A stretch of DNA of 64,000 nt from Endozoicomonas gorgoniicola (GTDB lineage Bacteria > Pseudomonadota > Gammaproteobacteria > Pseudomonadales > Endozoicomonadaceae), in NCBI RefSeq assembly GCF_025562715.2, contig NZ_JAPFCC010000001.1:2932501-2996500 (forward strand). The letters are read 5' to 3'. The notes below the pieces were generated by a model. The model saw only the letters and a list, made by a program, of their open reading frames with translations. It had not been told where the DNA came from and searched no databases. Both the position numbers and the translations under genes were made by a program. Below are positions 1 through 7,989 of the stretch, in pieces (position 1 is the stretch's first letter; each line of letters opens with the position of its first letter).

Positions 1-978
1 GAAACGTACTCAGACAGTAAAACCTTCGGTTCATTAACCGCTGCTAAAGCATGGGAGCGCAAACGGGCTTCGGAGTTGGACGGGGCTGAAAATGTTTCAT
101 CTCTGGCAGAAGATGAAACCCTGAATATGACCGTTGGCGAGCTGGTCTCTGCCTATCTTAAAAAAGCCACTAAAATCGGACGCAGTAAGAATGCAGTTCT
201 TAATTCCATGAAAGGCCACCCTTTTCTCAGCCGTATTAAGCTGAAGGATTTCAACCCCCAACACCTATACCAATATTGCCAGGGACGGCTTGCCGAATGC
301 CAACCACAGACGATCTGGCAAGATATCTCATTCCTTCGTAGTGTATTCAAGCAAGCTCAGGTGGTGCTGTCGCTGAATATTGATGACCAAGTGTTTGTAA
401 AGGCCATGCCGACCCTGAAAGAACACAACCTGATCAGCAAATCAAAGCAGCGTAGCCGTAAAGCCAGTGGGAATGAGCTTGAAAGAGTACTTGAGTACCT
501 ACGGAAACCAAATCCACAACGCAAAATACCCACTGCAGATATCATCGAGTTTGCCTATGAATCAGGTATGCGCCGCAGTGAAGTCTGCAATCTGAAATGG
601 TCGGATCTTGTTGAAGAACGATCCATCATCAGAATCATGGAAAGAAAGGACCCCAGTAACAAACACACAAATGATCAGGATGTCCCCCTGACTCCGAGAG
701 CATTAAAGATTATTTTGTCACAACCCAGAATCAATAATCGAATATTTCCTTATAAACCTGATTCAATCCGCGCAGCCTGGGACCGCACCTGCCAAAAGCT
801 CGGAATTGAGGACCTTCGTTTTCATGACCTCCGTCGAACAGGGCTGACACGATTAATTGATGCAGGTCTGTCTGAATTTGAAGTCCGTCAGATTTCAGGG
901 CACAAGGATGTAAAAATGCTTCAGCGGTATGTAAACATTAATCCAGATAAGGTAGCTGAAAAGCTAAAGGGGCTTTAA
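1..978 (+). CDS. Tyrosine site-specific integrase, 5' end cut by window
   Basis: The frame is open from base 1, so the N-terminus lies outside the window; the TTG at 76 is only an internal codon. It is a phage/island-type tyrosine recombinase that cuts and rejoins att sites. The catalytic C-terminal domain shows Arg in GMRRSE, the His-x-x-Arg box in HDLRRTG, a late His in GHKD and a Tyr in QRYVN. The visible start resembles the N-terminal part of the integrase at 38170, and both share a DDQV/DDKV...PTL...SRR core-binding stretch, so they are paralogues of one family. It converges on the prtN-like gene. Confidence 0.93.
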   Translation, partial: ETYSDSKTFGSLTAAKAWERKRASELDGAENVSSLAEDETLNMTVGELVSAYLKKATKIGRSKNAVLNSMKGHPFLSRIKLKDFNPQHLYQYCQGRLAECQPQTIWQDISFLRSVFKQAQVVLSLNIDDQVFVKAMPTLKEHNLISKSKQRSRKASGNELERVLEYLRKPNPQRKIPTADIIEFAYESGMRRSEVCNLKWSDLVEERSIIRIMERKDPSNKHTNDQDVPLTPRALKIILSQPRINNRIFPYKPDSIRAAWDRTCQKLGIEDLRFHDLRRTGLTRLIDAGLSEFEVRQISGHKDVKMLQRYVNINPDKVAEKLKGL

Positions 979-988
979 AAGCCCCAGT

Positions 989-1300
989 TTAATTAAGTTT
1001 CTCGTAATCATCTCTGGCGCTGGCAAACGTATCATCCAGATACTTTGCCAAATCCCTGATATGAACCAGGTAAGGCGCTCTGGTACTGGCATAGGCTCGT
1101 GATACCGGAAATGGCCAGTCCCCCTTATTGATGCTTTCACAGGCTTTTTTATAGGACAGGCCTGTTACCTCTTTACAGCAGTCCTCCAGCTTGATGACTG
1201 GAGATTTATATTTACCATACAGCATTAATTCTGTTGTTAGCATAATTACGTGACCGAACTTTTTACCTGCTGCCACAGGATTATTAGAAGGTGCTGACAC
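989..1300 (-). CDS. prtN: PrtN-like (pyocin activator family) regulator
   Basis: A 103-residue protein resembling the PrtN family (transcriptional activators of pyocin and prophage genes): LYGKYKSPVIKLEDCC near the N-terminus, then a basic middle and HIRDLAKYLDD at the end. PrtN in Pseudomonas activates pyocin genes after RecA-dependent derepression; that role here is inference. The start is uncertain: the longest frame starts with GTG at 1300, an ATG lies at 1243, and neither has a clear Shine-Dalgarno. It is convergent with the truncated integrase, a common place for PrtN-like genes in prophages. Confidence 0.7.
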   Translation of the reverse strand: MSAPSNNPVAAGKKFGHVIMLTTELMLYGKYKSPVIKLEDCCKEVTGLSYKKACESINKGDWPFPVSRAYASTRAPYLVHIRDLAKYLDDTFASARDDYEKLN

Positions 1301-1311
1301 ACCACAAAGAG

Positions 1312-1578
1312 TTAAACTACAACTACCACCTCAACCGGATAAACCACCCCATCCCAGCACCGTTCCTTAACCACTCTGGCCAGATCCCGCCGGATCAACC
1401 CCTGGATAGTCCGGGTACCAAAGAACCAGGCGGGAATCGGGTAGCCGGTCACAAGGCTGGTACGGGTCTCAACCTCTGTCGCTGACCAGAAGCCGCCTTT
1501 GTACTTGATTAAACGCCCATGCTCTTTCAGACGGTTATAGGCTTTTTGCATTTCCGGGGAAAGTTTCTTGCTGGTCAT
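1312..1578 (-). CDS. Small hypothetical protein, phage early region
   Basis: An 88-residue basic protein with no family I recognise. It begins MTSKKLSPEMQKAYNRL and ends in a run of valines encoded by the 30-bp repeat that recurs at 37855. Its ATG overlaps the stop of the upstream 59-residue gene (TAATG), so the two are probably co-translated. The Trp-rich centre suggests a folded small domain. Confidence 0.55.
   Translation of the reverse strand: MTSKKLSPEMQKAYNRLKEHGRLIKYKGGFWSATEVETRTSLVTGYPIPAWFFGTRTIQGLIRRDLARVVKERCWDGVVYPVEVVVVV
1322..1351. repeat. 30-bp direct repeat, left copy (candidate att core)
   Basis: A perfect 30-bp match to 37855-37884 in the same orientation, 36.5 kb apart. 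Similarity resumes after a 5-base gap (GCAC). The left copy forms the 3' end of the 88-residue gene; the right copy is intergenic, just before an integrase. It may be the crossover site of the prophage between them, or a shared 3' tail of related elements. Confidence 0.5.
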
Positions 1579-1757
1579 TACAAGTCATCCCCTTTTACAG
1601 AAACACGATAAGCATTCGGTGCTTTAACTTTGGGGGCAGGCAGAACGGTAATTTTCCCACCCCTGGCGAGAAACGCCTTAACCTTTCTGTCGATTTGCTG
1701 CCGTTTATCTTCCTGGCAGGAAGGGCTTTTGCTGTGTTCAGTTTCATGCTGCCACAT
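1578..1757 (-). CDS. Small hypothetical protein (59 aa)
   Basis: An ORF of 59 codons plus stop, starting MWQHETEHSKSP and ending VSVKGDDL. It has a strong AGGAG ribosome site upstream of the ATG at 1757, and its stop overlaps the next gene's start by one base. Lys/Arg-rich with a Cys. No known family; supported by the ribosome site and translational coupling. Confidence 0.6.
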   Translation of the reverse strand: MWQHETEHSKSPSCQEDKRQQIDRKVKAFLARGGKITVLPAPKVKAPNAYRVSVKGDDL

Positions 1758-1796
1758 GACTGAATCTCCTTTTGTTATTGTGCCTGAGCTATTTGA

Positions 1797-1862
1797 GTAT
1801 TAGGTGGATTTATCCGGATAACTCTGTATTTAACTGCAAATCCGGATGAGTACGTCTAATAC
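1797..1862. promoter_or_regulatory. Nested palindromes upstream of small early operon
   Basis: In a 117-base gap between minus-strand genes there is a perfect 12-bp palindrome (TTATCCGGATAA, 1810-1821), a second ATCCGGAT (1840-1847), and an outer pair GTATTA (1797) / TAATAC (1857). Such spaced palindromes are typical of repressor operators. The regulator is unknown. Confidence 0.4.
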
Positions 1863-1874
1863 GGGTTATATTCA

Positions 1875-2108
1875 CTAGTCCTCATTAAATAACTCGAATG
1901 CGGCTTGCGGATCGTTTGAACTCAGTTCAGCAATATCTGGAGCTATAGCATTCATTGCATCCCATGCCCAAGCCCGATGCTTATTAGAGCATTCCGGGAA
2001 ACGCTGTATGGATGTAAGTTCAGCCAAACATTTCTTTAGTCGATCATCGGTTAATTCAGGGACTTCGTTTTTAGGTACGTAAGCCACACCATCAATTAAA
2101 ACTTCCAT
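1875..2108 (-). CDS. Small hypothetical acidic protein
   Basis: A 77-residue protein starting MEVLIDGVAYVPKNEVPEL. The ATG at 2108 is chosen because a GGGAGAT ribosome site sits just ahead; the frame stays open to 2132. Acidic, with a Trp/Ala-rich helix (HRAWAWDAMNAIAPD) and no domain I recognise. Early-region prophage gene. Confidence 0.55.
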   Translation of the reverse strand: MEVLIDGVAYVPKNEVPELTDDRLKKCLAELTSIQRFPECSNKHRAWAWDAMNAIAPDIAELSSNDPQAAFELFNED

Positions 2109-2130
2109 CAATATCTCCCGTGAATATACC

Positions 2131-2172
2131 AAGTCGTTCGTAAGGACGTGCCTTCGGCACGCCTCACAACTT
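2131..2172. other. Hairpin between early genes
   Basis: An inverted repeat with GTGCC/GGCAC around a TTC loop and an extended AAGT/ACTT base. It lacks a T-run, so it is not a classical terminator. It may slow transcription or shape the mRNA between two minus-strand genes. Confidence 0.3.
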
Positions 2173-2177
2173 CAGGG

Positions 2178-2594
2178 TTATCTGTAAATATCAGCTAATG
2201 AGAACACCATACCTTTACAGTACTTCTCTCCATCGGATACGATCTCAAAAGTTTCGTGCGGGATGTCGGTTTTGTATAGCCAAGTGTAATCATCTTCATC
2301 AAAAACAGCTTCAATGCTTTTAGCTTTAGGCTGGCGTGAAAAGAACTCTTTCAGCTCTTCATCGTCCTCAATGTTTTTACGTTCAGGCAACAAGCCTTTC
2401 TCATCAACGAAAGCAATACCACCCTCATAACAACCAAGCTCATCATAAATAGCACCGTCAAAATCCATCAGGTCATCTGAAGCACCATAAACAATCACAA
2501 GGCCAGCAACCTTGGCCTGTTCTTTTAATTCGGCACTTGGGCGAAGCGGGTATTCAGTACCGTTTAATTGTTGAGCCAGTTCTTTTGTATTCAT
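2178..2594 (-). CDS. Hypothetical phage early protein
   Basis: A 138-residue, strongly acidic protein starting MNTKELAQQLNGTEYPLRP. The N-terminal half contains a GLVIVYGASDDLMDFDGAI segment that reads like an alpha/beta domain; the C-terminal half is Glu/Asp-rich. I do not recognise a function. It belongs to the cluster of small minus-strand genes (1.9-3.9 kb) upstream of the primase, where such accessory and anti-host proteins are usual. Confidence 0.6.
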   Translation of the reverse strand: MNTKELAQQLNGTEYPLRPSAELKEQAKVAGLVIVYGASDDLMDFDGAIYDELGCYEGGIAFVDEKGLLPERKNIEDDEELKEFFSRQPKAKSIEAVFDEDDYTWLYKTDIPHETFEIVSDGEKYCKGMVFSLADIYR

Positions 2595-2677
2595 TGTTTT
2601 CGCTCTTTAGTTTAGAGTTAATTTACAGATAACAAATCAATGCAACGGATTGTCTTTGGCAACCGATGATTGAAGGG

Positions 2678-3070
2678 TTATGTCGCTGAATCAGCATTGT
2701 ATTTATCAATAACCTCTGATGCGTAAATATGCATTGCATTGACACCAGCTTCCTTCACATTCACTTCATACTGTTCGTTCTGCTCAACCCAAATATCAAG
2801 AATATTTGAGCAGTGATAAACTTCACCATCATCCCAGACAAGATCGCCAGGCTTTGAGTATCCCAGATAATCTTCGCCATAGCCTTCATTCTGTTCGTCG
2901 ATATCTTCTTGAGTAACTACGTGAAAGCTGTCCAGTTTTGAGAAAAGTGCTTCAGCCATTTCAGCCGCTTCTTTTTCAAGCTTTTTATCAGTGTAAAAGA
3001 GTTCTTTTACTTCCTTTGAAACACACTCTTTGATCAGCTCTTTGAATCGTTCCTTGTTTACAAATGACAT
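2678..3070 (-). CDS. Hypothetical phage early protein
   Basis: A 130-residue acidic, helical protein starting MSFVNKERFKELIKECVSKE. The ATG at 3070 follows a GGAGAAAC ribosome site; the frame is open further upstream to 3118 but those codons look untranslated. It contains a run of Glu/Lys helices followed by a Tyr/Gly-rich central stretch. No family recognised. Confidence 0.55.
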   Translation of the reverse strand: MSFVNKERFKELIKECVSKEVKELFYTDKKLEKEAAEMAEALFSKLDSFHVVTQEDIDEQNEGYGEDYLGYSKPGDLVWDDGEVYHCSNILDIWVEQNEQYEVNVKEAGVNAMHIYASEVIDKYNADSAT

Positions 3071-3114
3071 TCTGTTTCTCCAGTATTGTGCAATCGTGAA
3101 CCTAAAAACAACGC

Positions 3115-3399
3115 TCATTTAACCACCAAATGAACCCCGCTTTCATGGCAATAACTAACAATCAGCGTTCGTTTACGAAAGCTCCCTTTTTTAGTAAACA
3201 ATTCATGAGCCCAAACCCTGTTCGTATCTTCAGCCTGGCTACCTTCAGCACTGATTTCCAAATGACTTAAATAGCCTTTTGAACCGCACCAGCTAACAAA
3301 GAACTTATTGCCGGTTCTTCTATAAGCTTTGGTTACAAGCGCTGAAATCATGTGTACTGAATCAAGACAATTCAGCTGAAACTTCATTATTTCAATCAT
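3115..3399 (-). CDS. Hypothetical small protein, coupled to upstream gene
   Basis: A 94-residue protein starting MIEIMKFQLNCLDSVHMIS. The start at 3399 overlaps the stop of the upstream gene by 8 bases (ATGATTGA), which indicates translational coupling. The upstream extension of this frame (to 3549) is the antiphase shadow of the neighbouring gene. Basic C-terminal half. Function unknown. Confidence 0.5.
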   Translation of the reverse strand: MIEIMKFQLNCLDSVHMISALVTKAYRRTGNKFFVSWCGSKGYLSHLEISAEGSQAEDTNRVWAHELFTKKGSFRKRTLIVSYCHESGVHLVVK

Positions 3400-3685
3400 C
3401 GCTAATCTCAACCCCCAACTTCCCAGCCAACACATCCAGCCCTTCCAAATACTGGGTAGCGTCTTTCCTACTATCAACAAATGCATTCTGGATAGCTTCT
3501 TCAGGTGTTTTTCCACCCCCCTGAGCCAGCCCAGCCTTAAGAAGGCCACGGTGTATATTCAACACAGCCCGGAAGGGATAATGCTTGCATTCACTTTTCA
3601 CTAACTCCCCAACCCGCTCACCATCAACAAAGATCCCATCTCTCACAATGGTTTTTTTCTCATATGGTCCAATCTCAAATTTCAT
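3392..3685 (-). CDS. Hypothetical small phage protein
   Basis: A 97-residue protein starting MKFEIGPYEKKTIVRDGIF. The segment VDGERVGELVKSE looks like a short beta-hairpin domain, followed by a helix containing GGGKTPEEAIQNAF, the signature of HicB-like or other small RNase-H-like-fold proteins. That resemblance is weak. Its ATG overlaps the stop of the upstream 64-residue gene by one base. Function not assigned. Confidence 0.55.
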   Translation of the reverse strand: MKFEIGPYEKKTIVRDGIFVDGERVGELVKSECKHYPFRAVLNIHRGLLKAGLAQGGGKTPEEAIQNAFVDSRKDATQYLEGLDVLAGKLGVEISDD

Positions 3686-3879
3686 CACTGATCACCTCTC
3701 CCGGTTTCTTCAATCAACTCAATCATCAACCCGATAAACACCAGCTTCTCCCGTTTCTCTCTGAACTGTTCCGGTGTCCGGGTTCTTGTTTTCTGCAACG
3801 CTTCCAGTTCCAGCTTCAGCTCCAGAAGCGTCGATTCATTGCTGACAACATCAGCCTGGTTAAATCCTCCTTTCATCAT
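3685..3879 (-). CDS. Small helical hypothetical protein
   Basis: A 64-residue protein starting MMKGGFNQADVVSNESTLL. Nearly all of it after residue 15 is a predicted long helix rich in Leu, Glu, Lys and Arg, so it may be coiled-coil. It overlaps the primase stop (TGATG), so it is translated from the primase message. Function unknown. Confidence 0.5.
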   Translation of the reverse strand: MMKGGFNQADVVSNESTLLELKLELEALQKTRTRTPEQFREKREKLVFIGLMIELIEETGRGDQ

Positions 3880-6662
3880 CAATACCCATTCTCCTGCACC
3901 TCCGGCACGCTCACGCTCAACCCGAACCGCTCCAGCTCCGTCAACGACAGGCCGAACAGATGGGTAGCCCGTTTGCTGCCAATGGTGCGCTCCTTGTCCC
4001 GGAACGGCTCCGGACAGACCCCCGCATCCTTCACCTGTCGTGCAAACACCGTGGCACTCTTCACCGGCATGGCGTCGAACTTTGCCCGCAGGCTGCTACT
4101 GGTGGAAAGGTGCTGCATGATATGGGTGAAACGAATGAACAACAGCGACTCGTCCGGATCATTGGGGTTACGCTCAAACTTGTAGGGAAACTTGAAATTG
4201 TTGGCGTCGATCTCGCCCAGAATGATCTCCATAATCCAGACCCAGGGCTCACGATCCGCACTACTTTCAGTAACGTGGGCATTCATGGTACCCAGCAGGT
4301 CAAGGGGAAAATCACCCTGGTTACTGGGCAATTCCAGAAACTCACACAACAACCGCCAGGCACAGTACAAAGCGGCATAATTGCCCACCATCCGGTTTGC
4401 GCCGTCGTCATCGCCACTGGCGGCACTCTTCTCCATCAGGAACAGACGGCACTTTTCGTACAGCCCCCGAACGTTTTTGCGCTCCAGGTTCGACAGCCAT
4501 TTAACCCACTCCCGCACCGGGAAACGGGGCAGGTCTTCCGGCAACATATCGCCCTTGCGCCCGCTCAGGTCCGAACGGATCACCTTACCCAGCAAACTCT
4601 GAACCGGCACATCCTCGCCCGCCAGCAGCACCGGGGCGCATTGCACATACTCGGTCATATCCGTCCCCCGACGGGTAACGGTGAACTGGTAGCACTCCTG
4701 CAACATACCCACCGCCTTATCAATAATGTCCTGACGACGGGCTGACAGCTCCTCCCAGCCCACCGGGTGGCCGGTATGGGAAATAGATGTCAGAATCCGA
4801 AACTCTGTCTGCAAACTCTGACCACCAAACATGGTCATGCCTACAGTACGCTCCAGCCGTTTAACCAGGGTCGATTTACCGGCACCTTTATTACTCTGCA
4901 AAATGGAGTGAGGCCAGAAACCCAGAAACGCTTTCAGGTGCGCACCCAGCCCCCACACCAGTTGAATCAGCGCAGCGTTGTAATGAAAGGTTTTCTGGTA
5001 CGCCTCCACCACCTGCCGACCATGAAACACTGGCCCCGAAGGAAAGCGCAGATTGTGGTAAGGGCATTGCTTGTCCGGCTCGGTGAAATAACAGTCCGGC
5101 CCTTCATTCATCACCGGGCGACCATTGCGCCAGGCCAGTCCGACAAAATTAATGGCATCCCTGGCACCAATATCCGTAGCCCGTTCCATAATGTTCAGCA
5201 TTCGGGAAAATCGTGCCGGGGAATAAATAGGACCAAACTTTTTCCATTGTTCCGGGTTATGAAGCTGTTCATCCTGAAACACACGACGCTGTAATCGGTT
5301 GCCATGGCGCGGGGTCTGTACGGTTGCGGCAAAAATCGTATTGGGTTGGGCGTCTTTCTCACCACTCATGGTGGCGGTGGCACTTTGAATGGATACACGG
5401 CTCAGGCCAGCAATCCGAAAACCACACAGATCCTGATGGGTAATCTGGTCGTTGCCGTCTTCGTCCTTGCCGATTTTCAAGTGCTGGGTAAAGTCTTCCT
5501 TCACCCGAAATTTCCAGTACTCACTGTAATCATGGGCAGGCAGAAACAAGCGGGTTTTACCCAGGGAGCTGACCATATCCTTTTCAACCTTGCCGGGCAG
5601 ACCAGGCACCAGCCAGGGCTCATGTTCTTCCAGGGCCGACCGAAGGTTATTTCTTCCCAGCTCCAGCCCGTAGTTCACCAGAAAATCATTCAGGTCATTC
5701 ACGCCTTCCCACTTATTCCCCGTGATCTGATCCACAAACAGACAGGGCATATTCAGGGCAGTCAGCTTTTCATGCACTGCCCAGGCGGCTTTCGCCCCTG
5801 CACGGTAGCCAGTCTTTTTATCCGGCTCGTCATTATCAAAGGCGCAAATAATCCGCTTGCCTTCCAGCAGGCTCCAGTCCTTTTCATGGAGGTTACTGGC
5901 ACCCATGGTGGCTAAACCCGCCCAGCCCTTTTCACCCAGAGCCGTACAGTGAACCGACAGGGCATTAATAGGCGACTCAACCAGCACAATCGTGTGGGCA
6001 GCTTTAATATGATGGTGGCTCAAACACCAGAAAGCGGGGCCTTTCTCGCCATGACAGTGGGTTTTCAAACCCCCGTTCAGCTCCTTGTCAAAATAACGGT
6101 ATTCAACCGTCGTCACCCGCTTGCTGGAAAACTCCCGGCAGATAAACGCCACGGCGGGCCCACCATGAAACTTTTCACCGGGCTGTTTGCCGGTACTGGT
6201 GTAATCGGAATAACCAAGGGTTCGGGCAGATATCGCCTGTTTCACCACCTCCTCAGACAAACGACGCTCATCAACCAGGTAAGATATCGCCTCTTCCGGG
6301 CTGCCCAGCACCTGATCCGCCAGCCACTCAACACGGGTACGCTCTCTGGCCGGAGCATCGGGCTTGTCAAAAGGAATGTTGTACTCCTTGTGCAGCCAGC
6401 GGATCGCCTCGCCGGTATCCGTGGCATGATCGGTATAAATCACCAGGTCAATAATGCTGCCACCTTCATCCGTGGCATGATCCTTCCAGCGCAACTCACC
6501 CTTTTTGCGATAAACAGAAAAACTGGCGTTCTTGTCATCCCGAACCGGCGAATGATAAAGGGCTTCACGATTCCCGTTCATCTTGCCGTCACGCTTCATG
6601 CCCAGGTGTTCACACAGGTCATGCAGGTCAATGTGTTCCTTGAGCTGCTCAATACTGGCCAT
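3879..6662 (-). CDS. Phage DNA primase-helicase (TOPRIM + P-loop)
   Basis: A 927-residue replication protein. The N-terminus resembles a DnaG-type zinc-ribbon domain, with HSPVRDDKNASFSVYRK where the family usually has a Cys-Pro-Phe-His block, but most zinc ligands are missing. A TOPRIM core follows near residue 225 (IVLVESPINALS...CAFDNDEPDKK). A Walker A motif lies near residue 590 (SNKGAGKSTLV), giving a helicase or ATPase domain. It probably primes and unwinds phage DNA at the origin. A GGAGG site precedes the ATG. The first codons overlap the upstream 66-residue gene by 14 bases. It is the largest gene of the early operon. Confidence 0.88.
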   Translation of the reverse strand: MASIEQLKEHIDLHDLCEHLGMKRDGKMNGNREALYHSPVRDDKNASFSVYRKKGELRWKDHATDEGGSIIDLVIYTDHATDTGEAIRWLHKEYNIPFDKPDAPARERTRVEWLADQVLGSPEEAISYLVDERRLSEEVVKQAISARTLGYSDYTSTGKQPGEKFHGGPAVAFICREFSSKRVTTVEYRYFDKELNGGLKTHCHGEKGPAFWCLSHHHIKAAHTIVLVESPINALSVHCTALGEKGWAGLATMGASNLHEKDWSLLEGKRIICAFDNDEPDKKTGYRAGAKAAWAVHEKLTALNMPCLFVDQITGNKWEGVNDLNDFLVNYGLELGRNNLRSALEEHEPWLVPGLPGKVEKDMVSSLGKTRLFLPAHDYSEYWKFRVKEDFTQHLKIGKDEDGNDQITHQDLCGFRIAGLSRVSIQSATATMSGEKDAQPNTIFAATVQTPRHGNRLQRRVFQDEQLHNPEQWKKFGPIYSPARFSRMLNIMERATDIGARDAINFVGLAWRNGRPVMNEGPDCYFTEPDKQCPYHNLRFPSGPVFHGRQVVEAYQKTFHYNAALIQLVWGLGAHLKAFLGFWPHSILQSNKGAGKSTLVKRLERTVGMTMFGGQSLQTEFRILTSISHTGHPVGWEELSARRQDIIDKAVGMLQECYQFTVTRRGTDMTEYVQCAPVLLAGEDVPVQSLLGKVIRSDLSGRKGDMLPEDLPRFPVREWVKWLSNLERKNVRGLYEKCRLFLMEKSAASGDDDGANRMVGNYAALYCAWRLLCEFLELPSNQGDFPLDLLGTMNAHVTESSADREPWVWIMEIILGEIDANNFKFPYKFERNPNDPDESLLFIRFTHIMQHLSTSSSLRAKFDAMPVKSATVFARQVKDAGVCPEPFRDKERTIGSKRATHLFGLSLTELERFGLSVSVPEVQENGY

Positions 6663-6849
6663 TGTCAGCGGCCTCCGGGGTAGAGACTTCCACGACTACC
6701 TCTGCACCGAACTGGTCTTTCAACGACTGAAAGCCAATATCCGTCAGCAGGTTCGCCAGTGGCGGGTTGGTTTCCTGAATCCTGCGCCAGACACGCTGTT
6801 TCTGTTCACGATTCAGACGGGACAGGTTGATTTTTTTCTTGTTAGCCAT
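6649..6849 (-). CDS. Small basic hypothetical protein upstream of primase
   Basis: A 66-residue protein starting MANKKKINLSRLNREQKQRVW. The N-terminal third is very basic, so it may bind nucleic acid or protein partners. The start at 6849 has an AGGAT site, whereas the longer frame (to 6891) has none. It overlaps the primase start by 14 bases, so the two are co-translated and may act together in replication (inference). Confidence 0.5.
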   Translation of the reverse strand: MANKKKINLSRLNREQKQRVWRRIQETNPPLANLLTDIGFQSLKDQFGAEVVVEVSTPEAADNGQY

Positions 6850-6902
6850 GGTCGTCGATCCTGACTGGTTCAATAGATGACCCCTGTCCATGGGGTAAAC
6901 GG

Positions 6903-7097
6903 TTAGTGCCTGCGGTGCCGGTTCGCCAGCATTGCCCGACAGGCTTCGGGCTTGCTACAGCGACCCGTGCCAGGGCAGGCATCAAGGTTACGGTTGTCAC
7001 AGGGGCGACAGCGTGGCACCGTCTGCGCCCTTGGGGTGATCATTCCGGTGACAAACTCGCACCGGAAACCGAGCAGGTCAGTGTTTAGCTCAGTCAT
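6903..7097 (-). CDS. Cys-rich small phage protein
   Basis: A 64-residue protein starting MTELNTDLLGFRCEFVTG. The second half has Cys residues spaced as in small zinc-binding modules (CRPCDNRNLDACPGTGRCSK). Its ATG overlaps the stop of the upstream gene by 8 bases (ATGACTGA), which supports it as a real, coupled gene. Function unknown. Confidence 0.55.
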   Translation of the reverse strand: MTELNTDLLGFRCEFVTGMITPRAQTVPRCRPCDNRNLDACPGTGRCSKPEACRAMLANRHRRH

Positions 7098-7332
7098 GGT
7101 TCACCTCATCAGGCTTTTCATCCAGACCAGGCTGACCTACGTGATAAATGCTGTTGTTAATCTCGTTCAACAGCTTCAGCATCATCCGGGCTTCGTCGTC
7201 CGTCAGGGTGCCGCACAGGTTCAGGTGTTGCTGGCGGATATTCGTCACCAGCTTCCCGAACACACCGGCTTCTGCAGCGCTGATATCCAGCCGCTCGATC
7301 TCGAAATCAAAGGAAGGGGTCGCTTCAGTCAT
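7090..7332 (-). CDS. Hypothetical small phage protein
   Basis: An 80-residue acidic protein starting MTEATPSFDFEIERLDISA. It overlaps the CsrA-like gene's end by 8 bases and the next gene's start by 8 bases, so it sits in a chain of coupled genes. A central helix (TDDEARMMLKLLNEIN) is the main feature. No family recognised. Confidence 0.55.
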   Translation of the reverse strand: MTEATPSFDFEIERLDISAAEAGVFGKLVTNIRQQHLNLCGTLTDDEARMMLKLLNEINNSIYHVGQPGLDEKPDEVNHD

Positions 7333-7657
7333 TGAACGTACCTGCTATTTTTATTTTTCTTATTGATGAAGGCACATGCACCTGCTCATGCATCTTCAGC
7401 CAGATTTCCTCACGCCAGATCGACACACTGCGGGGCGCATCAATCGAAAACCGTACATTGCCATGGACATTGATTACCCGGATGTTGATGTCACTTTCAT
7501 TCAGCAATGTTGAACCTGAAGGTCGGTTGAGAACCGCTTTGCCCCTGGGGGTTTCCAGAGACACCCGAATCTGCTTTTCCGAAGAACTGAGCAGCGTAAT
7601 ACGCATAGTGTCGTTAATGCGGATGCTCTCGCCCTGTCGTCTTGTCAGTACCAGCAT
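7325..7657 (-). CDS. Double CsrA-like RNA-binding protein
   Basis: A 110-residue protein. Residues 1-43 match the CsrA core: MLVLTRRQGESIRI is the canonical first strand, and KQIRVSLETPRGKAVL matches the later strands, but the usual REE(I/Y) end is absent. Residues 57-92 read as a second CsrA copy lacking strand 1: INIRVINVHGNVRFSIDAP then WREEIWLKMHEQ. CsrA works as a homodimer that binds GGA motifs at ribosome sites; a fused protein could mimic a dimer in one chain (inference). Its own ribosome site (AGGAGG) contains a GGA. That site lies within the end of the upstream gene. Confidence 0.82.
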   Translation of the reverse strand: MLVLTRRQGESIRINDTMRITLLSSSEKQIRVSLETPRGKAVLNRPSGSTLLNESDINIRVINVHGNVRFSIDAPRSVSIWREEIWLKMHEQVHVPSSIRKIKIAGTFND

Positions 7658-7659
7658 CG

Positions 7660-7989
7660 TTAAACCTCCTGAATATTGATGCCATACACCTGCGCAACTT
7701 CTCTTGCGGCACTCTCCCAGTAGACACCGAAACAGGCGTCTTCAATCAGACCGTGAAACAGACGATTATTTGTCCGGTCAAGACAACCAGGGCCGTGAAT
7801 CGCCACCGGGATTTCCAGTGCAAGACCCACAAAGGCATTTGCCAGAAAACTGGCTGCGGAACAGAACGGATGCCTGACCATTACAAACTCAAAGACTTCT
7901 TTAGCGGAGCCTTCCATCTGTTCCAGCATGGGCTGATAGTGCGCCTGACGTGCAGGGTGACTATCCATAATGTGTGCAACATGGCTCAT
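7660..7989 (-). CDS. Hypothetical phage protein
   Basis: A 109-residue protein starting MSHVAHIMDSHPARQAHYQ. It is rich in Ala, Phe and His, with a mildly hydrophobic centre (FLANAFVGLALEIPVAI). The stop codon is two bases from the CsrA-like start, and its last codons hold the CsrA-like ribosome site. The start overlaps the upstream recombinase by 4 bases. Function unknown. Confidence 0.55.
   Translation of the reverse strand: MSHVAHIMDSHPARQAHYQPMLEQMEGSAKEVFEFVMVRHPFCSAASFLANAFVGLALEIPVAIHGPGCLDRTNNRLFHGLIEDACFGVYWESAAREVAQVYGINIQEV

Noticed and set aside
2131..2172. The hairpin GACGTGCCTTCGGCACGC is shared with the integron attC stems, suggesting a stray attC in the prophage
   Set aside because: No R'/R'' core (GTTRRRY/RYYYAAC) flanks it; TTC-loop GTGCC/GGCAC hairpins are common.
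3400..3549. Longer start of the 94-residue gene
   Set aside because: The extra 50 codons lie out of phase within a well-supported neighbouring gene; the start at 3399 shows the overlap typical of this operon.
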